10,986 nt of DNA from Gemmatimonadales bacterium UBA2975. GTDB lineage: Bacteria; Gemmatimonadota; Gemmatimonadetes; Longimicrobiales; Gaopeijiaceae. The translations under genes and the position numbers were made by a program. Each line of letters opens with the position of its first letter. Within the stretch, counting starts at the first letter, position 1. Location of the stretch: the NCBI GenBank assembly GCA_002348265.1, contig DEAT01000022.1, positions 1-10,986 on the forward strand, in the 5' to 3' direction. Shown here piece by piece: positions 5,818 through 10,986 of this stretch. The notes below the pieces were generated by a model, which did not search any database, was not told where the DNA came from, and saw nothing but the letters and a program-made list of their open reading frames with translations.

Positions 5818-7692
5818 ATGCGCAATTCCTATGAAGTCATTGTCGTAGGGGGAGGGCACGCCGGTGTAGAAGCCGCCGCGGCGTCAGCTAGAGCTGGTGC
5901 CCGGACACTTCTGGTGTCTCCTGATCTGTCCAGGGTTGGGCAGATGAGTTGTAACCCTGCGATTGGCGGGGTCGCGAAAGGGGTCGTTGCGCGCGAGGTC
6001 GATGCCCTTGGAGGGGTCATGGGTCAGGCGACTGACGCCTCGCGCATTCAGTTTCGCATGCTGAATCGCTCTAAGGGCCCAGCTGTCTGGGGCCCTCGAG
6101 CCCAGTGTGATCGGTCAATGTATCCAGTGGCCGTGCGTAGGGTGCTTGATGGGCTGCCAATGCTAGAGCTCTTCCAGGACATGGTCGCAGATTTGCTGGT
6201 TGACTCGGGACGTGTTGTTGGAGTTCGGACCAAGGGAGGCTTGGAGTTCACGGGCTCCTGCCTTGTTATTACTACAGGGACCTTCTTGCGAGGGCGTATC
6301 CATGTGGGGGGGGCGGCTGGCGTCGAGGCCGGAAGAGCGGGTGAGGCCCCCTCGGTCGAGCTGGCGAAGGGGCTAGAGGGCCTCGGGCTTGAGGTCAGGC
6401 GCTTCAAGACGGGCACGCCACCGCGTGTCGACGGGCGGTCCGTTGACTTTACGAAGACCGAGCGGCAAGACGGAGATGAGATACCGTACCGTTTCGCAGC
6501 TTATGCGCAAGAAGTGGTGCCTGCTCAGGTTCCGTGTTGGATCACGTATTCCGGAAACGGCTTGAAAGATGTTGTTCTCCGAAACCTTGAGAGAAGCGCG
6601 CTTTACGGCGGAGAGATAGCAGGCCGTGGCCCGCGTTACTGCCCCTCAATAGAGGATAAGGTGGTTCGCTTTCCGGAGGCCCCGAGGCACCAAGTGTTTC
6701 TGGAGCCGGAGGGGCTGAATACGACGGAGCTATATGTAAACGGCCTCTCTACCTCTCTCCCGGCTGAGGTTCAGCTTGAATTCTTGCGCACCATTCCTGG
6801 CCTTGAAGATGCGAACATGACCAAGGTGGGATACGCGATCGAGTACGATTACTTTCCTCCCCACCAGCTGAGCCACACGCTAGAGTTGAAGACTCACCCG
6901 GGGCTGTTTCTGGCCGGTCAGATAAACGGCACAACAGGTTATGAAGAGGCAGCAGGACAGGGCGTTATTGCCGGGATCAATGCCGCGCTGTGCGTGAGGG
7001 GGGAGAAGCCTTTTGTGCTAGAGCGAGACGAGGCTTACATCGGGGTATTGGTTGATGATCTCGTAACCCGGGGAGTCGATGAGCCCTACAGGCTATTCAC
7101 TTCTCGCGCTGAGTTTAGGCTCCTGCTCCGGCAGGACAATGCAGCGCGCCGCATCGGTATGCTGGCTCGGGACAGAGGTCTGCTCACAAGCGATCAGGCT
7201 GACGCGCTGGGCTCGCGGCTTAAAGAAGAAGATCGAGTTATGGCCTGGTTCGGGGCAACGTCGGTTACCCCAGAAGAAGCATCAGGGATTCTGGATGAAG
7301 CCGGGTCGAGCCCGATCCAGCAGAAGGTTCGCGCGCTAGAGTTGTTGAAGAGGCCAGGAGTGAGTGCGCGTTCTCTGGTGTCTTTGGCTGAGGAGCCCCC
7401 CAAGGGCGATCTTGCAGATGAAGTTTTAGCCGCCGTTGAGGTAGAGCTAAAATACGCCGGCTATGTAAAAAGAGAGCGCGAAAGAGCGAAGCGATTACGA
7501 GATCAGGCTGGTTTCCTGTTAAGCAAGGACCTCCCGTACATGGATTTCGTTACAGTCTCGTGGGAAGCGAGAGAGAAGCTTAGCGAGACCAAGCCTAGTT
7601 CGTTGGCACAAGCCGGCCGGATTCCGGGCGTCTCTCCCGCCGACCTTCAGAATCTCGTGCTCGAGGTGAGAAGACTTCAGTCTGGCCGTTAA
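5818..7692 (+). CDS. mnmG: tRNA uridine-5-carboxymethylaminomethyl(34) synthesis enzyme MnmG
   Basis: MnmG (GidA) is the FAD/NADH-dependent partner of MnmE in wobble-uridine modification of tRNA. The 624-residue length is close to that of the E. coli protein. Visible motifs are the FAD dinucleotide-binding GGGHAG (11-16), the family signature SCNPAIGGVAKG with Cys 45, and GPRYCPSIEDK with Cys 275; both cysteines are implicated in catalysis. Also present are the GQINGTTGYEEAAGQG C-terminal FAD-binding stretch and a helical tRNA/MnmE-binding end with GRIPGVSPADLQNL. ATG 5818 gives the expected N-terminus, but it has no Shine-Dalgarno sequence: the preceding 20 nt are pyrimidine-rich. A run of eight G residues lies within the coding sequence at 6306-6313. 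rsmG, which often follows mnmG, is absent; parS sites and parA come next. Confidence 0.97.
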   Translation: MRNSYEVIVVGGGHAGVEAAAASARAGARTLLVSPDLSRVGQMSCNPAIGGVAKGVVAREVDALGGVMGQATDASRIQFRMLNRSKGPAVWGPRAQCDRSMYPVAVRRVLDGLPMLELFQDMVADLLVDSGRVVGVRTKGGLEFTGSCLVITTGTFLRGRIHVGGAAGVEAGRAGEAPSVELAKGLEGLGLEVRRFKTGTPPRVDGRSVDFTKTERQDGDEIPYRFAAYAQEVVPAQVPCWITYSGNGLKDVVLRNLERSALYGGEIAGRGPRYCPSIEDKVVRFPEAPRHQVFLEPEGLNTTELYVNGLSTSLPAEVQLEFLRTIPGLEDANMTKVGYAIEYDYFPPHQLSHTLELKTHPGLFLAGQINGTTGYEEAAGQGVIAGINAALCVRGEKPFVLERDEAYIGVLVDDLVTRGVDEPYRLFTSRAEFRLLLRQDNAARRIGMLARDRGLLTSDQADALGSRLKEEDRVMAWFGATSVTPEEASGILDEAGSSPIQQKVRALELLKRPGVSARSLVSLAEEPPKGDLADEVLAAVEVELKYAGYVKRERERAKRLRDQAGFLLSKDLPYMDFVTVSWEAREKLSETKPSSLAQAGRIPGVSPADLQNLVLEVRRLQSGR

Positions 7693-7720
7693 GGACGAGG
7701 GCTTAGGGCGGTAGCCTGCC

Positions 7721-7736
7721 TGTTTCACGTGAAACA
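7721..7736. promoter_or_regulatory. parS centromere site 1 (perfect)
   Basis: TGTTTCACGTGAAACA is an exact 16-bp match to the classical bacterial chromosomal parS palindrome, the loading site for ParB. Dyad symmetry extends to a perfect 22-bp palindrome (7718-7739). It lies 29 nt after the mnmG stop and about 240 nt before parA, whose operon encodes the cognate ParB. Confidence 0.95.
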
Positions 7737-7776
7737 GGCTTCCGCGCCCACTTTGGCCGATTGCAGTCGGGGTTAT

Positions 7777-7792
7777 GGTTTCACGTGAAACA
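7777..7792. promoter_or_regulatory. parS centromere site 2 (one mismatch)
   Basis: GGTTTCACGTGAAACA matches parS at 15 of 16 positions; only the outermost left base differs, and the inner 14 bp are a perfect palindrome. It is centred 56 bp from the first site. In characterised ParABS systems such sites nucleate CTP-dependent ParB clamp loading and spreading, so both are probably functional. Confidence 0.9.
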
Positions 7793-7937
7793 AGGTGTCT
7801 CGGGACGGCTTAACAGGGCTGACCTCTTGTTTTTGGAGGCCGTTGTCCTTCCTGCTAGCCGTTTTCCGGCTCAGGCGCGCAGCCGCCGTCCTTAACAAGC
7901 TCTCTTAAGCAGGTTTCGTGCTCCCCTGTCTGTCCCT

Positions 7938-7943
7938 TATATT
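7938..7943 (+). promoter_or_regulatory. Possible -10 element of the parAB operon
   Basis: TATATT matches the -10 consensus at five of six positions and would start transcription near 7950, leaving a leader of about 26 nt before parA ATG 7976. No good -35 is seen at the right distance (the 17-nt position reads TTCGTG), so this is only a candidate. Confidence 0.25.
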
Positions 7944-7975
7944 GCGCCCCCTCGATAACCCTCAATGTGGACTTA

Positions 7976-8761
7976 ATGACATACGTCATCGCGATAGCGA
8001 ACCAGAAGGGCGGAGTTGGCAAGACGACCACGGCTATCAATCTCGGAGCGTCGCTTGCTGTAGCCGAAAAGAGGACGTTGATCCTCGATATTGACCCTCA
8101 GGGTAATGCGACAAGCGGGTTGGGTATTCAGCAGGGGCAGGATCACCCTAGTGTTTACGACGTTTTGATAGGGCAGGCACATTTAGGCGACGCGATTCAT
8201 CAGGGGGTTCACCTAGAGCACTTGGACGTGGCTGCGTCGACTCGTGATTTAGTAGGGGCTGAGATTGAGCTGGTGTCGGCGGCTAGCCGGGAGACGATTC
8301 TGCGGCGAGCGGTTGAGACAGTAAAGGATAGCTATGACTTCATACTAGTCGACTGTCCGCCTTCATTGGGGCTTCTGACGCTGAATACCCTTACAGCGTC
8401 GGATTCTGTTCTCATCCCTATTCAGTGCGAGTTCTTTGCACTTGAGGGCTTGAGCCAGCTCCTTAGCACGATTCGGCTGGTCCAAAGAGGGCTTAACCCG
8501 GAGCTTGATGTGGAGGGAGTTCTTCTAACGATGTATGACAAAAGGTTAAATCTGTCACGCCAGGTTAGCGCGGAGGCACGGGAATATTTCGGCCCAAAGG
8601 TGTACCGGGTTACAATCCCAAGAAACGTCAGGTTAGCGGAGGCCCCGAGCTTCGGTCAGCCAATAGTGCAATATGACGTCCTTTCTCGGGGGGCCCAGGC
8701 ATACCTAGCGCTGGCGAGTGAGGTGATTGATCGCCGGATGAAGTCAGAGGTGACAGAATGA
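7976..8761 (+). CDS. parA: Chromosome-partitioning ATPase ParA (Soj)
   Basis: ParA is the nucleoid-bound, Walker-type ATPase whose gradient moves ParB-parS complexes and so segregates replicated origins. The 261-residue product has the deviant Walker A KGGVGKTTT (11-19, with signature Lys 11 and Lys 16), the A' motif LDIDPQGNATSG (Asp 40), Walker B ILVDCPPSLG (Asp 126), and the IPIQCEFFALEGLSQL segment typical of chromosomal Soj proteins. There is no N-terminal DNA-binding extension, as in type Ib/chromosomal ParA. ATG 7976 gives the standard MTYVIAIANQKGG start; GTG 7967, three codons upstream, is an alternative. Neither has a good ribosome binding site. It overlaps parB by 4 nt (ATGA) and lies just downstream of two parS sites. 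Confidence 0.97.
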   Translation: MTYVIAIANQKGGVGKTTTAINLGASLAVAEKRTLILDIDPQGNATSGLGIQQGQDHPSVYDVLIGQAHLGDAIHQGVHLEHLDVAASTRDLVGAEIELVSAASRETILRRAVETVKDSYDFILVDCPPSLGLLTLNTLTASDSVLIPIQCEFFALEGLSQLLSTIRLVQRGLNPELDVEGVLLTMYDKRLNLSRQVSAEAREYFGPKVYRVTIPRNVRLAEAPSFGQPIVQYDVLSRGAQAYLALASEVIDRRMKSEVTE

Positions 8762-9654
8762 CAGAGGTGTCAAATATGGGTCGTGACCGGCTTGGAAAAG
8801 GACTCGGGGCTCTCTTGGGGGAATATTTGGAGCCCGAAGCAACGGAAAGTGATGTGCGAAAGCTTTCTATGGAGTCGATTGTGCCGAACCCGGTCCAGCC
8901 TCGAAGGGTTTTCACGGACGCCGAGCTCGGTGGCCTAACGTCGTCCATCCGGGAAAACGGCCTGCTCCAACCGCTAGTAGTTAGGCCTGCGCCGGGGATT
9001 GAAGGGCGTTTTGAGATTGTTGCGGGTGAGCGCCGGTTTCGTGCCCTGAGGCGCCTCTCCTGGACGGAGGTCCCGGCTATTGTGCGCGAAGCCGATGACG
9101 AGACACTTCTTGTGCTCGCTCTTGTAGAGAACCTGCAGCGGGAGGCCCTAAACCCCTTGGAGGAGGCGGAGGGTTACGAGTCTCTGGCTCAGCGCTTTGA
9201 TATGAAGCACGCAGAGATTGCCAAGGCGGTGGGTAAGGATCGATCGACGGTTGCCAACTTGGTTCGGCTTCTGAGGCTCCCCATCTCTGTTCGGAAGCTT
9301 GTGGAATCCGGGGCACTCACCCAGGGGCATGCTAGGGCTTTGCTCTCAGTCGATGACCCTGTAATTGCTGGAACGATGGCTCGTGAGGCCGCGAAGGAGG
9401 GGTGGTCCGTTAGGGAGATGGAGCGCCGTGTCGCAGGCGCGTCCCGGGCGAGGCGCAAACGCAAGCCGCGGGAGAAAGATGCGGTCATTAGGGCCTTAGA
9501 GGATGCGCTCCGAGGCTACCTCGGCACTCGCGTTGAAGTGAAGCCCGCGCGCTCAGGGAAGGGCTCGATTGAAATTCAATACCATGGCCCCAAAGACTTC
9601 GAGCGCCTTTTTGAGCAGATGACTGGCCTAAGCGTAGGCGACGTCATCGAGTGA
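8758..9654 (+). CDS. parB: Chromosome-partitioning protein ParB (Spo0J)
   Basis: ParB is the CTP-dependent DNA clamp that loads at parS, spreads, and stimulates ParA ATPase. The 298-residue product opens with the basic RLGKGLGALLGEY segment characteristic of ParA-stimulating N-termini. It continues with the CTP-binding domain containing GERRFRA (90-96) and ENLQRE (124-129), a helix-turn-helix at about 151-172 (HAEIAKAVGKDRSTVANLV) that reads parS, a charged basic linker near 225-238, and a C-terminal dimerisation domain. GAGGTGA (8747-8753) lies 4 nt before ATG 8758. A second GAGGTG (8764-8769) lies 6 nt before an in-frame ATG 8776, so two starts are plausible. The gene is coupled to parA (ATGA) and to the peptidase gene (1-nt overlap, TGATG). 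Confidence 0.97.
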   Translation: MTEVSNMGRDRLGKGLGALLGEYLEPEATESDVRKLSMESIVPNPVQPRRVFTDAELGGLTSSIRENGLLQPLVVRPAPGIEGRFEIVAGERRFRALRRLSWTEVPAIVREADDETLLVLALVENLQREALNPLEEAEGYESLAQRFDMKHAEIAKAVGKDRSTVANLVRLLRLPISVRKLVESGALTQGHARALLSVDDPVIAGTMAREAAKEGWSVREMERRVAGASRARRKRKPREKDAVIRALEDALRGYLGTRVEVKPARSGKGSIEIQYHGPKDFERLFEQMTGLSVGDVIE

Positions 9655-10433
9655 TGTCTGGGAAAGACGAGGGACGACTAAACATCGTCCTCATCCCGTC
9701 GGGTGATCGAGAGACGCGTAGCTTCAGCGCCTCTTATCAAGCTCTGCGGGCATTTGGAACAGTGGTCGTTTTGGTGGCGATCGGTGTGTCGCTGATAATA
9801 GTCAGTTGGTGGCCGCTTGCCGTTCGCTCAGCCCGAGCTTCTGAGCTCGAGCAAGAGCTAGTTCGCATGAGCAGGGATCTTGAGAGAGTCGAGGGTCTTG
9901 TTCAGCAACTTGGGCAGATGGAGGCGCAGTATCTTCAGCTTCGGAATATGTTCGGGTCAGATGGCGGGGGCGCCCTGGGGCCCCGGGGGTTATTTCCTCC
10001 TGTAGCGGAACCTAGGTCGGACGACCGGTCTGGGGGGGGCGCCCTTGGCTCTCTACCTTCTTTCTGGCCTCTTTCGGAGCGCGGTTTCGTGACTCAGGGC
10101 TTTCACTCTGATGCAGGCGAGGGCCATTCCGGCCTGGACATTGCCGTCCCATCAGGCTCCTACATATGGTCAGCAGGGGACGGAGTTGTAGCTGAGGTCG
10201 GAGAGGATGCCGTTTACGGCCGATTCGTTGTCATAGACCATGACTCCGGAGTCAGGACTCTCTATGGGCATACGTCCGAGACCTTCGTGGAGCGCGGGGA
10301 GGAGGTGCACGCCCGCCAAGTTGTTGCGCTCAGCGGCTCTACTGGTCGTTCTAGCGCCCCCCACCTGCATTTTGAGGTGATTGTGGAAGGGAAGCCGGTG
10401 GACCCCCTTGGGTTCATTGAGCGGCCCGGCTAG
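9654..10433 (+). CDS. Membrane-anchored M23 (LytM-type) peptidase with coiled coil
   Basis: This is probably a zinc endopeptidase that cuts peptide cross-links of peptidoglycan in the periplasm. The 259-residue product has a short cytoplasmic tail (about 1-34), one membrane helix (about 35-54, TVVVLVAIGVSLIIVSWWPL), a coiled coil (about 62-98, SELEQELVRMSRDLERVEGL), a Gly/Pro-rich linker, and a C-terminal M23 domain from about 140. The zinc and catalytic residues look intact: HSGLD (His 158, Asp 162), YGH, and HLHFE (His 237, His 239). It is therefore likely active rather than a degenerate activator of the EnvC/NlpD kind. ATG 9654 overlaps the parB stop; GTG 9651 is an alternative. Context ties it to ParAB and a downstream bactofilin. 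The layout resembles bactofilin-linked LmdC-type peptidases, but I assign no symbol. Confidence 0.9.
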   Translation: MSGKDEGRLNIVLIPSGDRETRSFSASYQALRAFGTVVVLVAIGVSLIIVSWWPLAVRSARASELEQELVRMSRDLERVEGLVQQLGQMEAQYLQLRNMFGSDGGGALGPRGLFPPVAEPRSDDRSGGGALGSLPSFWPLSERGFVTQGFHSDAGEGHSGLDIAVPSGSYIWSAGDGVVAEVGEDAVYGRFVVIDHDSGVRTLYGHTSETFVERGEEVHARQVVALSGSTGRSSAPHLHFEVIVEGKPVDPLGFIERPG

Positions 10434-10558
10434 GCCAGAGGATCGCCTTTCCCCTTCTTGTTCTGGGTGCCTGCCAGTGTTGTTCGCCCCTGTGGTGCTA
10501 ACGCCCTTTGTGGGGGTAGATTGAACCACACGAATCATTAAATGAGGCGATAGACCGA
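10434..10558. other. Gap between M23 peptidase and bactofilin genes
   Basis: These 125 nt hold no gene. A GAGG (10544-10547) lies 11 nt before the bactofilin ATG and may serve as its ribosome binding site. I see neither a hairpin with a T-run nor a convincing -35/-10 pair, so it remains open whether the bactofilin is cotranscribed with parAB. Confidence 0.45.
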
Positions 10559-10986
10559 ATGGTACGCGAGCGCCAGAACGATCAAGGAGCTGGGGATGCT
10601 GTGATTTCCATCATAGCGCCAGGGATGACGGTGGTCGGAAATTGCGAAAGTGACGGCACAATCCGAGTGGAGGGGAGCGTCAGTGGTTCAATAAAGGCAG
10701 GAAAGGCCGTGGTCGTCGGCAAGAAGGGCCTTGTCTCCGGCGAAGTCTTCACGCAGGACGCGGTAATTTCAGGTCGTGTTGAAGGGTCTCTGGTTGCTGC
10801 GTCTAGGCTAGAACTCAAAAGCACAGCCCGCATAGAAGGCGAAGTCAAGACGCGCCGTATGCAGCTAGAAGAGGGGGCCGTGCTTAACGGGACGGTTGAG
10901 ATGGGCGCGGAGGCCACCAAGGCCACCCAGCCAAAGATGGATCCTAGCACTCTGGGCTCGCAGTCCCCATCAGCGAAGCCATCCCG
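10559..10986 (+). CDS. Bactofilin family cytoskeletal protein (3' end cut by window edge)
   Basis: Bactofilins (DUF583) polymerise without nucleotide into filaments or membrane-associated scaffolds that localise cell-wall enzymes and, in some species, the ParABS machinery. The 142 residues visible include a short polar N-terminus (1-15) followed by the right-handed beta-helix repeat. Hydrophobic and glycine positions recur about every 6 residues, as in TIRVEGSVSGSIKAGKAVVVG, KGLVSGEVFTQDAVISGRVEG and ARIEGEVKTRRMQLEEGAVLNG. It ends in a Ser/Pro/Lys-rich tail that runs off the window without a stop. The start at ATG 10559 is supported by stops in this frame upstream and by a GAGG at 10544-10547. 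It follows the M23 peptidase gene, the partner type seen for bactofilins in several Proteobacteria. Confidence 0.9.
   Translation, partial: MVRERQNDQGAGDAVISIIAPGMTVVGNCESDGTIRVEGSVSGSIKAGKAVVVGKKGLVSGEVFTQDAVISGRVEGSLVAASRLELKSTARIEGEVKTRRMQLEEGAVLNGTVEMGAEATKATQPKMDPSTLGSQSPSAKPS

Larger units (their letters stand above)
7693..7975. other. mnmG-parA control region with parS sites
   Basis: This gene-free stretch of about 280 nt holds two parS palindromes in its first 100 nt and a possible parA promoter near its end. Between them I see only a weak 5-bp hairpin (AGCCG 7857-7861 / CGGCT 7867-7871) without a T-run, so it is not a convincing terminator. There is no remnant of rsmG. Confidence 0.6.

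Noticed and set aside
7718..7739. Palindrome after mnmG as a transcription terminator
   Set aside because: It is an exact parS site and is not followed by a T-run.
7857..7871. AGCCG-TTTTC-CGGCT hairpin as terminator or riboswitch
   Set aside because: The stem is only 5 bp, there is no following T-run, and nothing around it resembles a known riboswitch.
10582..10950. Minus-strand 122-codon open frame opposite the bactofilin gene
   Set aside because: The plus strand encodes a clear bactofilin beta-helix repeat; the antisense frame is low-complexity Ser/Thr/Pro with no family resemblance.

Overview
The window is an origin-proximal segment of a bacterial chromosome. It is dense and carries almost only housekeeping genes: dnaA on the minus strand (its last few codons fall outside the left edge), then a plus-strand run rpmH, rnpA, yidD, yidC, mnmE, mnmG, parA, parB, a membrane-anchored M23 (LytM-type) peptidase, and a bactofilin cut by the right edge. 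I see no transposase, integrase, CRISPR array, tRNA or rRNA. The host is clearly a bacterium of moderately high GC. The two-membrane-type YidC with a large periplasmic domain points to a Gram-negative (diderm). The parAB-M23-bactofilin order and the absence of jag and rsmG would fit a Gemmatimonadota-like lineage, but that placement is a low-confidence guess from memory.

Layout. Positions 1-1446 hold dnaA, read leftward. Positions 1447-1753 are a divergent control region with a recognisable dnaA promoter (minus strand, perfect TTGACA -35) and an rpmH promoter (plus strand). Positions 1754-4294 are the rpmH-rnpA-yidD-yidC cluster (ribosomal protein L34, the RNase P protein, and two membrane-protein biogenesis factors), with overlapping junctions from rnpA onward. 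Positions 4327-7692 carry mnmE and mnmG, whose products together make the cmnm5/nm5 modification at U34 of certain tRNAs. Positions 7693-7966 are a gene-free control region with two near-identical parS palindromes. Positions 7976-10433 are parA, parB and the M23 peptidase, joined by 1-4 nt overlaps and so probably one operon. After a 125-nt gap the bactofilin gene starts at 10559 and runs off the window.

How it works together. DnaA starts replication, and the ParA/ParB/parS set next door segregates the newly copied origin. The same apparent operon encodes a type II membrane protein with a short cytoplasmic tail, a coiled coil and an intact LytM peptidase domain, followed by a polymer-forming bactofilin. 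This suggests that origin segregation, a cytoskeletal scaffold and local peptidoglycan remodelling are co-ordinated in this organism. That is the most interesting reading of an otherwise conventional region, and it rests on gene context rather than direct evidence.
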